Assembly (NCBI GenBank): GCA_045533055.1
Contig: JAZSHD010000270.1
Coordinates: 1-9,011 of the forward strand
Origin: SIG78 sp045533055
Lineage (GTDB): Bacteria > Verrucomicrobiota > Lentisphaeria > Victivallales > Victivallaceae
DNA: 9,011 nt
Reading direction: 5' to 3'
Positions 1-6,384 of this stretch are shown here, one piece after another. Position numbers and translations under genes: made by a program. The stretch's first letter is position 1; each line of letters starts with the position of its first letter. The notes below the pieces were generated by a model. The model made no database searches. It was not told where the DNA came from and saw only the letters and a list, made by a program, of their open reading frames with translations.

Positions 1-587
1 CCATTGATAACGGCGCGGGCAAAATCATTGATCTGGGCAAGCCGTGGCGCCGCGTTACCTATCACGATCTGGTGCGCGAAAAGGGTGGTGCTGACTGGTT
101 TGATATTACTTACGAAGAACGCGTCAAGCGCGCGCAGGCGCTGGGGTTGGATGTGGACAACACCACTCCGGACTTTGAAGTTACCAACGAAGTTTACGAA
201 AAACTCATCGAACACACCCTGATCCAGCCCACTTTTGTAATGCGGATGCCTTCGGTGCTGCTGCCGCTGGCGCGTGCTTGCAAAGATGACGCCAATCTGG
301 TGGATGTGTTTGAATTGGAAATCAACGGGCAGGAAATTGCTCCGGCCTACACCGAACTCAACGACCCCATCGAACAGCGTAAACGCTTTACCGAACAGTT
401 TGAACGGGACAAGGCTTCCGGCGAACTTATGGCTGATAAGATCGACGAAGACTTCCTGACCGCTCTGGAATACGGTATGCCCCCGGCTGGCGGTATGGGT
501 GTGGGTATCGACCGGTTGGTGATCCTGCTTACCGGTGCCGACAGCATCCGCGACGTGATATTGTTCCCCCACATGAAACGCAAGTAA
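1..587 (+). CDS. lysS: Lysyl-tRNA synthetase, class II (C-terminal part; 5' end outside window)
   Basis: The frame is open from base 3 to the TAA at 585-587, giving 195 residues of the C-terminal half of the catalytic domain. The enzyme charges tRNA-Lys with lysine using ATP, in the cytoplasm. Class II LysRS signatures are visible: WRRVTYHDLV near the start, LIQPTFV, then NGQEIAPAYTELNDP, which carries lysine-pocket residues, and the motif 3 stretch GMPPAGGMGVGIDRLVILLT with its conserved Arg. It ends FPHMKRK, close to the usual family ending. The anticodon-binding domain and motifs 1 and 2 lie before the window. One segment is atypical: after LIQPTFV most bacterial enzymes read roughly DYP..ISPLAK.HR, but here it is MRMPSVLLPLARACKDD. 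No terminator follows and the next gene starts 18 bases on, so lysS probably leads or belongs to the downstream operon. The family call is secure. Confidence 0.96.
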   Translation, partial: IDNGAGKIIDLGKPWRRVTYHDLVREKGGADWFDITYEERVKRAQALGLDVDNTTPDFEVTNEVYEKLIEHTLIQPTFVMRMPSVLLPLARACKDDANLVDVFELEINGQEIAPAYTELNDPIEQRKRFTEQFERDKASGELMADKIDEDFLTALEYGMPPAGGMGVGIDRLVILLTGADSIRDVILFPHMKRK

Positions 588-605
588 CATTATAAGGTCA
601 AAAAA

Positions 606-1241
606 ATGAAGACTATTCTCTTTCAAGGCGACAGCATCACCGATTGCAGCCGCAACCGGGAGTCAGCACCCAACATGCCCGCACATCTGGGGTACGGGTA
701 TCCGAATTTAGTCAGTGCCCAGCTGCTCTGCGAACACGCCGAAGATATGTACCGCTGTATCAACAAAGGTATCTCCGGCAACCGGGTGGTGGATCTTTAC
801 GCCCGGTGGAAGATCGACGCATTGAACTTTTCTCCCGATCTTATTTCCATACTTATCGGCGTAAACGATGTGTGGCACGAAGCCAATAAAAACGGCGTGG
901 AAAGCGACCGCTTTGAACAGGTTTACCGCATGCTGCTGGAGTGGACAAAAAAGGTTTTGCCGGAAGTAAAACTGATCATCATGGAACCCTTTGCCCTGCC
1001 CAGCGATGTGGTAACTGACGAATTCCTGCCCGAAGTAAAGATCCGGGCGGCGATCGCCAAAAAGCTCGCCGGGGAATTCGATGCGGTATTCCTGCCTCTG
1101 CAGGAAAAACTGGAAGCCGCTGCAAAACGCAACGGCAACAACAGCTATTGGCTGTGGGATGGCGTACACCCCACTCCGGCAGGTCACCGGTTGATCGCTG
1201 ATGCATGGCTGGAAGCGGCAAAACCTTTGTTGAAAGATTGA
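606..1241 (+). CDS. SGNH/GDSL-family hydrolase (probable acyl or carbohydrate esterase)
   Basis: A 211-residue protein with all the SGNH blocks. Block I is FQGDSIT with nucleophile Ser10. Block II is GISGNR with Gly58. Block III is IGVND with Asn87. Block V is WDGVHPTPAGH with Asp185 and His188 completing the triad. These enzymes hydrolyse ester bonds; many members of this size deacetylate sugars or act as lysophospholipase/arylesterase, and the sequence alone does not give the substrate. No signal peptide is evident (the N-terminus MKTILFQGDS enters the first beta strand directly), so it is likely cytoplasmic. The start is supported by an AAGG ribosome-binding site at 594-597, 8 bases before the ATG. 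It follows lysS by 18 bases and precedes an unrelated-fold esterase by 4, suggesting shared ester substrates. A role in deacetylating oligosaccharides after uptake is inferred. Confidence 0.9.
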   Translation: MKTILFQGDSITDCSRNRESAPNMPAHLGYGYPNLVSAQLLCEHAEDMYRCINKGISGNRVVDLYARWKIDALNFSPDLISILIGVNDVWHEANKNGVESDRFEQVYRMLLEWTKKVLPEVKLIIMEPFALPSDVVTDEFLPEVKIRAAIAKKLAGEFDAVFLPLQEKLEAAAKRNGNNSYWLWDGVHPTPAGHRLIADAWLEAAKPLLKD

Positions 1242-1245
1242 TTTT

Positions 1246-1998
1246 ATGAAAATACAACTGGGCGAAGTTATTCAGGAGCAAGCCTGTACCATTGAATATT
1301 TTCTGCATCCGGAAGGCGGCAAACGGGGCATGGTCATCGTATTTCCCGGCGGAGCTTATCACCATTTAGCTCCCCACGAAGCGATTCCGGTGGCGGAAAA
1401 ATTTGTGGAGCTGGGTTTTCACGCCGCTGTTTGCATGTACCGTACCAACCCGGTAACTTATCCGGTGCCGCTGGAAGATGCCCGCAACGCAGTAAAATAT
1501 ACCCGGGAACACGCTGAAGAATTGGGCGTAAAGCCCAACAATATAGCGGTGCTGGGTTTTTCTGCCGGGGGGCATTTGGCAGGGATGGTTTCCAACATGC
1601 CCGGTTCGGCAGATGCCCGACCGGATGCGTCGATCCTCTGCTATCCGGTTTTGAGCAGCGATCCGGCTATCTGCAATATCGGGAGCTACCACAATTTGTT
1701 CGGCAATGATCTCCCGGCAGAAGAATATGCGGAGTTTGACTGGACCAAACAAGCCCATACAGACACTCCTCCGGCATTTCTCTGGCACACTATACCCGAT
1801 ACCAGCGTACCGGTGGCAAACAGCATCAATTATGCACTCAAACTCAAAGAGCTTGATATCGATGTGGAATTGCACATCTACCCCCATGGACCGCACGGTC
1901 TGGGGTTGGGCGACCGCCCCGGGCATGAGGGTAAATATGCCGAAGTAAAATCGTGGCCCATGTTGTGTGCCAGATTTCTCAAAGACCGGGGGTGGTAA
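1246..1998 (+). CDS. Alpha/beta-hydrolase esterase, copy 1 (acetyl-xylan-esterase-like)
   Basis: A 250-residue single-domain alpha/beta hydrolase. An oxyanion-hole motif FPGGAYH lies at about residues 33-39, comparable to the HGGG of COG0657 esterases. The nucleophile elbow GFSAGGH has Ser106, the acid is probably Asp185 in IPDTSVPV, and the catalytic His is probably His217 in HGPHGLGL. This layout matches small carbohydrate acetyl esterases often misnamed xylanases, which remove O-acetyl groups from oligosaccharides; the exact substrate is inferred. No signal peptide is seen, so cytoplasmic action is likely. It starts 4 bases after the SGNH hydrolase stop, with only a weak purine-rich site, so translational coupling is likely. 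The next gene is a diverged duplicate. The gene ends in a G-rich run (GGGGGTGGTAA) encoding the tail Arg-Gly-Trp, which may serve as the ribosome-binding site for copy 2. Confidence 0.9.
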   Translation: MKIQLGEVIQEQACTIEYFLHPEGGKRGMVIVFPGGAYHHLAPHEAIPVAEKFVELGFHAAVCMYRTNPVTYPVPLEDARNAVKYTREHAEELGVKPNNIAVLGFSAGGHLAGMVSNMPGSADARPDASILCYPVLSSDPAICNIGSYHNLFGNDLPAEEYAEFDWTKQAHTDTPPAFLWHTIPDTSVPVANSINYALKLKELDIDVELHIYPHGPHGLGLGDRPGHEGKYAEVKSWPMLCARFLKDRGW

Positions 1999-2001
1999 AT
2001 C

Positions 2002-2751
2002 ATGAAGCTCCAGCTGGGGGAGGTTATTGAAAATCAAGCTTGTACCATCGAGTATTTTCTGCATCCGGAAGGCGGCACGCGGGGGATAGTGATCGTGTTT
2101 CCCGGCGGCGGGTACAGATTTCTTGCACCGGATGAAGGTATTCCGGCGGCAAAAAAATTTGTGGAGCTGGGGTTTCATGCGGCAGTGTGTATGTACCGGG
2201 TCGCACCGGTGCATTTCCCCATTCAGCTGGAGGATGCCTGCAATGCTGTGCGTTACACCCGGGATCATGCCTCTGAATTGGGAGTCAAGCCCGACAAGAT
2301 CGCCGTTATGGGGTTTTCTGCCGGCGGACATTTGGCGGGGATGGTTTCCAATATGCCGGACAGTCCGGATGCCCGGCCGGATGCGTCGATTTTTTGTTAT
2401 TCAGTATTGAGCTGCCGCCCGGAAAATATCCATGAAGGCAGTTTTCAAAACCTGCTGGGCGACTGCTCGAAGGATGAATACATCAAATTCAGTTGGCCGG
2501 ATGCTGTCCACTGCAATACACCTCCGGCATTTCTCTGGCACACTATGAAAGATACCGTTGTGCCGGTAAAAAACAGTATTGATTACGCTCTGGCGTTGAA
2601 AAAACTCAATATCGATGCGGAATTGCATATTTATCCCCAAGGCGGGCATGGATTGGGGTTGGGCAACCGGCCGGTTTATGAAGGCAGATTTTCTGAAGTT
2701 GCTTCATGGACAGAACTTTGCCGCAGATTTCTTAAAGATCGGGGGTGGTAA
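2002..2751 (+). CDS. Alpha/beta-hydrolase esterase, copy 2 (tandem paralogue)
   Basis: A 249-residue paralogue of the preceding gene, about 70% identical by hand count and collinear over its whole length. It keeps the oxyanion motif FPGGGYR, nucleophile Ser106 in GFSAGGH, probable acid Asp184 in MKDTVVPV and probable His216 in QGGHGLGL, so both copies look catalytically intact. The copies differ most at residues 135-170 (after the CY.VLS strand), which commonly forms part of the cap or active-site rim in this fold, and around residues 67-75. This pattern suggests divergence in substrate preference after duplication, which is inference. The start ATG is 3 bases after the copy 1 stop, and the GGGGGTGG at 1988-1995, inside the end of copy 1, is at Shine-Dalgarno distance. 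The gene ends with the same G-rich tail just before mntP. Confidence 0.9.
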   Translation: MKLQLGEVIENQACTIEYFLHPEGGTRGIVIVFPGGGYRFLAPDEGIPAAKKFVELGFHAAVCMYRVAPVHFPIQLEDACNAVRYTRDHASELGVKPDKIAVMGFSAGGHLAGMVSNMPDSPDARPDASIFCYSVLSCRPENIHEGSFQNLLGDCSKDEYIKFSWPDAVHCNTPPAFLWHTMKDTVVPVKNSIDYALALKKLNIDAELHIYPQGGHGLGLGNRPVYEGRFSEVASWTELCRRFLKDRGW

Positions 2752-2754
2752 AAG

Positions 2755-3315
2755 ATGAATACAGCTATTATTACCGAAGCTGTTTTTATCGGCGTGGCTC
2801 TGGCAATGGATGCCTTGGCGGCTTCGGTGGCATTGGGAGCTGCCGGAAGAAAGAGCTTTGATTGGAGAAAAATCGCTCTTACAGCAGGATTTTTCGGATT
2901 TTTCCAGTTTCTCATGCCCTTGATCGGTTTTATCGGCAGCAGTTTTGCTGAACACCTTGTCTACAACTACGGCAGCATTGTCGCCGGAGTGTTGCTCATA
3001 CTCATCGGCGGCAAGATGTTTTGGGATAAAGCCGATGATAGTGATGACGGCAAAAAATCATTTTCGCTGCAAAAACTGTTTGTTCTGGCTCTTGCCACAA
3101 GTATTGATGCACTGCTGGTGGGGGTAAGTTTCCGCTGTCTGCACCGCACCAGTATTATAGCTGATATAATCATTATCGGCGTGGTTACGGCGTTGATTTC
3201 GGCGGCAGGCTGCCTTGCCGGACGCTGGTCGGGCAAACTGCTGGGCAAACACTGCCCGTTTCTGGGCGGTGGTGTACTGGTAATGCTGGGGCTGAAAGTA
3301 ATATTTTTCAGCTGA
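2755..3315 (+). CDS. mntP: Putative manganese efflux pump MntP
   Basis: A 186-residue, strongly hydrophobic protein of the MntP (formerly DUF204/YebN) family, normally about 185-190 residues with six membrane helices. It exports Mn(II) across the inner membrane and protects against manganese excess. The two internally related signature segments are both present: LAMDALAAS with Asp19 near the first helix, and ATSIDALLVG with Asp118. These correspond to the essential membrane aspartates of E. coli MntP (Asp16 and Asp118). A charged loop (KADDSDDGKK, about 92-101) separates the two halves, as usual. The start lies 3 bases after esterase copy 2, with GGGGGTGG at 2741-2748 in good Shine-Dalgarno position. 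Many mntP genes follow a yybP-ykoY manganese riboswitch, but there is no room for one here, so expression seems to depend on the operon promoter. Confidence 0.92.
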   Translation: MNTAIITEAVFIGVALAMDALAASVALGAAGRKSFDWRKIALTAGFFGFFQFLMPLIGFIGSSFAEHLVYNYGSIVAGVLLILIGGKMFWDKADDSDDGKKSFSLQKLFVLALATSIDALLVGVSFRCLHRTSIIADIIIIGVVTALISAAGCLAGRWSGKLLGKHCPFLGGGVLVMLGLKVIFFS

Positions 3316-3331
3316 CAGCAAGGGAGATATC

Positions 3332-4273
3332 ATGTCGCAGTTGGAACGGTTCATTAAATATCTTTCGCTGGAAAAACAAGCCAGCAATCACACCATAGAG
3401 AGTTACCGGCTGGATATTCAGCAGTTTATTGCCATGCTTGCCAACGGCGACGAAAATTTTGACGCATGGGAAAAATTCGATCGGGATGATGCCCGCAGTT
3501 ATCTGCAGGAGCTGCACAAACTTTCGCTCACCAAAAACTCCATAGCCCGCAAACTTGCCAGTATGCGGAGTTTTTATAAATTTATGCGGATGGAAGGCGT
3601 GGTAGAATCCAACCCATTTATGCGGCTGCCAGCCCAGGGCAGAGAACGCAAACTGCCGCAAGTTATGAGTTTGGGAGCGGTTGAGAGATTGATCAACGCT
3701 GTGGAACCCTATTGGCGGGATCAGCTTGCCAGAGGGTTGGCTAAAAATGAAGAAATAGCCGCCTTTATTCTTGCCCGCGATAAAGCGTTGATCGAAGTTA
3801 TCTACTCCGGCGGATTGCGTATCAGCGAAGCTGTGGGGCTGAACTTTAAGGATATGGATATTTTAGGCGGTTCAGTTCTGGTACACGGCAAAGGCAAAAA
3901 GGAACGGCTTTGTGCCCTTGGCCGCCCTGCCCGTACCGCATTACGCAGCTATTTACAACAGCGCAGATTGCGTTCTCCGGCTGAAACGCCCACCTCTCCG
4001 GTTTTTATCAACCGCAACTGCGGCAGGCTTAATGCCCGCAGTTTTCAGCGGAATCTGAAAGATTATCTGGCTGCAGCCGGGTTACCGACTGACCTTACCC
4101 CGCACAAGCTCCGTCACAGTTTTGCCACGCATTTGCTGGATGCCGGTGCCGATTTACGCAGCGTTCAGGAAATGCTGGGGCATGCCGATTTGGGAACGAC
4201 CCAAATCTACACTCATGTCAGCAGTGAACGCATGAAAGAGGCTTACCGGAAGGCACACCCCCGGGCAAAGTAA
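3332..4273 (+). CDS. xerC: XerC/XerD-type tyrosine recombinase
   Basis: A 313-residue site-specific recombinase. Residues 1-95 form the SAM-like core-binding domain (LERFIKYL, HTIESYRLDI). The catalytic domain follows, with the full set of active residues: Arg163 (SGGLRISE), Lys187 (HGKGKKER), His258 and Arg261 (PHKLRHSF), His284 (LGHADLGT) and nucleophile Tyr293 (QIYTHV). Such enzymes resolve chromosome dimers at dif during division. The tail KAHPRAK resembles E. coli XerC (AHPRAK), so I use xerC, but XerD or XerA-like cannot be excluded. It is slightly longer than the usual 295-300 because of about 16 extra residues at roughly 125-146 (EPYWRDQLARGLAKNEE) ahead of the RDKALIEV helix. AGGGAG at 3321-3326 supports the start. 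Its place at the end of a housekeeping operon, without integrase-type neighbours, argues for a chromosomal role. Confidence 0.92.
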   Translation: MSQLERFIKYLSLEKQASNHTIESYRLDIQQFIAMLANGDENFDAWEKFDRDDARSYLQELHKLSLTKNSIARKLASMRSFYKFMRMEGVVESNPFMRLPAQGRERKLPQVMSLGAVERLINAVEPYWRDQLARGLAKNEEIAAFILARDKALIEVIYSGGLRISEAVGLNFKDMDILGGSVLVHGKGKKERLCALGRPARTALRSYLQQRRLRSPAETPTSPVFINRNCGRLNARSFQRNLKDYLAAAGLPTDLTPHKLRHSFATHLLDAGADLRSVQEMLGHADLGTTQIYTHVSSERMKEAYRKAHPRAK

Positions 4274-4289
4274 GGCGTCAAAAACTATT

Positions 4290-5507
4290 TTAATTACCTT
4301 GCTTTTCAGCTTTCTGAATTTTCCCGGCAGCCCAAATTATCAGCGGGATCAAGGCAAACATCATCACTCCGGCAAAGGCAAAAATGCCGCGGGTACCGGT
4401 CAGAGCGATCACAGTTCCGCCGATTATCGAACCGAACATACCGCCAAACATGCGGATACTTGCTCCCCAGCCGAAGGCACTGCCCCGCTGTTCCTTTTTG
4501 ACCGTATGCGAAAGCATGGCAAGAAAAATCGGTTCCAAACCGCCTGCGGCAAAAAAGACGAGAAAGCGGGCTGCCCCCAGCACGCACAGCGATTGCGAAA
4601 CAGCTTGTAAAAGCATAAATCCACCCGCCGCAGCCAATGCAGGCACCGCCAATGCAACCGGCTTGCAGCGGTCGCTCAAATGCCCGAACACCACCCCGGA
4701 AAGTATGCCGCCTGCTGCTGCAAGAGCTGATACCCAGCCGGTGTTCAACGCAGCTTTTTCCACGCCGCCAATAAGCTCTACCAACAATGCCAGAAACGGC
4801 TCATCGGAACGGCGAACCAGCGGGAATACAAATAATATGCCCAATATTATCCACACGCTTGTATCAAAGCCCGGCAGCAGCACTTTCCAGTTTTTCTGCT
4901 TTTTGACTTCTGAAGCTGCCGGAGGCACAAAATTTTCCTGCACAAAGCAAATGGTCAATATTCCCCCGATCATAAACATTGCTCCGCAAATCATAAATGC
5001 GGTCAAATACCCACAATAATGCACTACCATACCTCCGGCAACCATCCCCAGCATGTTGCCCGACCAGAAAGCTGTGGAAAGGGTTCCCAGTGCAAAGCCC
5101 TGATGTTCATCCGGCGTAGTGACCGCCACCAGTGTTTGAGCCGCTGCCACCGTTCCGGAAAAGGCTGACGATATAAACCGCATAACGATCAACGCCCCCC
5201 AGTTGGGCATAAAATACATAGCCGGAAAAGTTATAGCGGTTACAAAATACGCCCGCAGCAGCATGAGTTTTCTGCCGTAACGGTCAGCTACCGCACCCCA
5301 TATCGGGTTGGAGATACAGAAGCTCAACAGCCCTACCGAAAAGAAGAGCGAAACCGCCATTGCCCGTTGTGCTTCATCCACAAACCCCAGTTTTTCCCGC
5401 AGAAAAATCGGAATAAAAGGTATCACCATAGATGTACCTGCCATTGCCAGTATTTGCCCTATCCAGATACAGGCAAGGTTGCGTTTCCATGAAATTTTAT
5501 GTATCAT
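4290..5507 (-). CDS. MFS transporter, DHA1-type drug/metabolite exporter
   Basis: A 405-residue membrane protein with the 12-helix pattern of the major facilitator superfamily. The first half carries the cytoplasmic motif A (GAVADRYGRKLML, residues 71-83) between helices 2 and 3, and Arg110 in the helix 4 motif B position (VMRFISSAFSG). A degenerate motif A (GHLSDRCKP, 275-283) marks the same loop in the second half. A hydrophilic linker (about 190-215, PPAASEVKKQKN) joins the halves. Length and motifs fit proton-driven drug:H+ antiporters or sugar/metabolite exporters; the substrate is not readable. The ATG is 4 bases downstream of the NUDIX stop, and an AGGAAAT site (5514-5520, - strand) overlaps the NUDIX 3' end, so the two are co-transcribed and probably coupled. 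The gene converges on xerC with only 16 bases between stops and no evident terminator hairpin there. Confidence 0.88.
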   Translation of the reverse strand: MIHKISWKRNLACIWIGQILAMAGTSMVIPFIPIFLREKLGFVDEAQRAMAVSLFFSVGLLSFCISNPIWGAVADRYGRKLMLLRAYFVTAITFPAMYFMPNWGALIVMRFISSAFSGTVAAAQTLVAVTTPDEHQGFALGTLSTAFWSGNMLGMVAGGMVVHYCGYLTAFMICGAMFMIGGILTICFVQENFVPPAASEVKKQKNWKVLLPGFDTSVWIILGILFVFPLVRRSDEPFLALLVELIGGVEKAALNTGWVSALAAAGGILSGVVFGHLSDRCKPVALAVPALAAAGGFMLLQAVSQSLCVLGAARFLVFFAAGGLEPIFLAMLSHTVKKEQRGSAFGWGASIRMFGGMFGSIIGGTVIALTGTRGIFAFAGVMMFALIPLIIWAAGKIQKAEKQGN

Positions 5508-5511
5508 AGCT

Positions 5512-6018
5512 TTATTTCCTTATACATTCAATTATATCGGCAAGTTCTTTTTGCAGATTGGGTGTAAAATCATCCCGCAGACGGTTGGCTGGATCGGAAA
5601 AATCAGCCAGAACAAAAAATCTTACTTCGTCGATCTCTTCTTTTGAAAAATCAAACGGTCCATCGCTGACCAATTTAAATACTGTTACCAGCTCGCTTTC
5701 CACGCTGTTTTTTATGGTGCTGTTAAAGAAAAACTCCGGCTCGCCAGTTATCCCCAGCTCTTCAAAAAGCTCCCGTCGGGCAGCGGCTTCCACGCTTTCG
5801 CCTGCTGCAACATGACCGCCCACTGCAGTATCCCACTTGCCCGGCTGAATATCTTTATTCAGCGACCGCTTCTGCAGCAGGATTTTTTCACCGCTGCTAT
5901 CCAACACCACCACATGCACAGATTTATGGATCAGCTCCGGATTGCCGTGGCACTCACTTCTGGGATATAACCCCCGCCAGGAACCATCGATAGCATACAC
6001 ATCAAAAAACTCTTCCAT
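5512..6018 (-). CDS. NUDIX hydrolase (YfcD/isopentenyl-isomerase-like subgroup)
   Basis: A 168-residue protein with a perfect NUDIX box at residues 68-90, from GHVAAGE to RRELFEELGI, matching G-x5-E-x7-R-E-U-x-E-E-x-G-U. NUDIX enzymes cleave nucleoside-diphosphate-linked compounds using Mg or Mn. The order FDVYAIDGSWRG, HKSVHVVVLDS, LLQKRS.NKDIQPGKWD, box, resembles the YfcD and Idi-like subgroup, in which a few members act on prenyl diphosphates; the substrate here is unknown. I chose the ATG at 6018 rather than the in-frame ATG at 6081. The extra 21 residues do not fit the family, MEEFFDVYAIDG is the usual type of N-terminus, and an AGG lies just upstream (AGGTCAGGCAAT before the ATG). It is the first gene of a two-gene unit with the MFS transporter, so it may process or remove a toxic metabolite linked to that export. 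Confidence 0.88.
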   Translation of the reverse strand: MEEFFDVYAIDGSWRGLYPRSECHGNPELIHKSVHVVVLDSSGEKILLQKRSLNKDIQPGKWDTAVGGHVAAGESVEAAARRELFEELGITGEPEFFFNSTIKNSVESELVTVFKLVSDGPFDFSKEEIDEVRFFVLADFSDPANRLRDDFTPNLQKELADIIECIRK

Positions 6019-6190
6019 ATTGCCTGACCTTTTTTGCATTACTATTTGCAAAATATACACTGGATTATCAAATTTTGCCACTTCTGAAATAATTTAATCA
6101 CAATTTACACTTTTTTTTAAGCTCAAATACACTATTTTACAAAATCTTACACGCGATTTGAAAAAAATTTGATTTTTTTTGGAAAATATG
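6019..6190. other. AT-rich intergenic stretch
   Basis: This stretch is clearly richer in A and T than the genes, with long A and T runs at about 6110-6118 and 6161-6180. It must contain the promoter for the minus-strand NUDIX/MFS unit, but I cannot pick a -35/-10 pair with confidence. A GATAAT-like hexamer on the - strand (complement of ATTATC, 6064-6069) has only a poor partner upstream. The A/T tracts at 6158-6180 lie directly upstream of the + strand promoter proposed at 6191 and could act as an UP element. Confidence 0.4.
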
Positions 6191-6218
6191 TTGCAAAAAT
6201 CATAAAAAGGGGTATATT
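6191..6218 (+). promoter_or_regulatory. Probable sigma-70-type promoter for the candidate small RNA
   Basis: A -35-like TTGCAA (6191-6196) and a -10-like TATATT (6213-6218) are separated by 16 bases, with A/T tracts just upstream. Transcription would start at about 6225. No + strand protein gene follows; a terminator lies about 90 bases further on. AT-rich DNA gives chance matches, so confidence is moderate. Confidence 0.45.
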
Positions 6219-6224
6219 AACCAG

Positions 6225-6353
6225 TACAAGGATGGACGAATAAGCCTTTTATACTCTCTATACTTATTTAGGTTCCCCGCCTCCCCTTGGGTATTAAGGT
6301 GTCCATTCTTGCCGGCAGTGCGTTCCCCCCACCTCTGCCGGTTCTTTTTTTTT
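6225..6353 (+). ncRNA. Candidate small non-coding RNA (about 130 nt, family unknown)
   Basis: The segment lies between a plausible promoter and a rho-independent terminator on the same strand and contains no credible ORF. The one early ATG (6232) reads Met-Asp-Glu-stop. The predicted RNA folds into a long imperfect helix. GGATGGAC (6230-6237) pairs with GTCCATTC (6301-6308), with one G-U pair. After a bulge of six bases (6238-6243), GCCTT (6244-6248) pairs with AAGGT (6296-6300) and ATAC (6251-6254) with GTAT (6291-6294). The terminator hairpin follows immediately. I do not recognise the SRP RNA, tmRNA, RNase P or 6S signature in it. Because no + strand gene lies downstream, a riboswitch leader is unlikely and a stand-alone regulatory RNA fits better. 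The start is approximate. Confidence 0.45.
6311..6353 (+). terminator. Rho-independent terminator, + strand
   Basis: GCCGGCAG (6311-6318) pairs with CTGCCGGT (6335-6342) to give an 8-bp stem with one terminal G-U pair and a 16-nt C-rich loop, followed by TC and then nine T (6345-6353). The T-run makes it directional for the + strand. The only upstream + strand unit is the candidate small RNA. Confidence 0.75.
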
Positions 6354-6384
6354 GCCTTGATCAAATTGCAATCGCATCTGCAAT

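Larger units (their letters stand above)
1246..2751 (+). repeat. Tandem gene duplication (two direct copies, about 750 bp each)
   Basis: The two esterase genes form a direct tandem repeat with a period of 756 bases. Similarity is visible at DNA level, for example the shared stretches TATTTTCTGCATCCGGAAGG near the 5' ends and CCGGCATTTCTCTGGCACAC near residue 176 of each protein. Third codon positions have drifted in many places, so this is an old duplication kept by selection rather than a recent or assembly-related one. Confidence 0.85.

Noticed and set aside
1366..2331. Long minus-strand ORF (321 aa) opposite the two esterase genes
   Set aside because: It is a shadow of two strong + strand coding genes. 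Its apparent internal repetition comes from the tandem duplication on the other strand, and it resembles no family I know.
3332..4273. Tyrosine recombinase as the integrase of a mobile element
   Set aside because: There is no tRNA, attachment-site repeat or mobile-element cargo nearby. It sits in a housekeeping operon with a XerC-like C-terminus.
6019..6081. N-terminal extension of the NUDIX protein from the upstream ATG at 6081
   Set aside because: The 21 extra residues do not resemble the family N-terminus, and a better-placed ATG at 6018 begins the normal MEEFFDVY start.
6225..6353. Riboswitch (for example a manganese yybP-ykoY element) rather than a stand-alone RNA
   Set aside because: No + strand gene lies downstream of the terminator, and mntP is far upstream, so it cannot act in cis on mntP.
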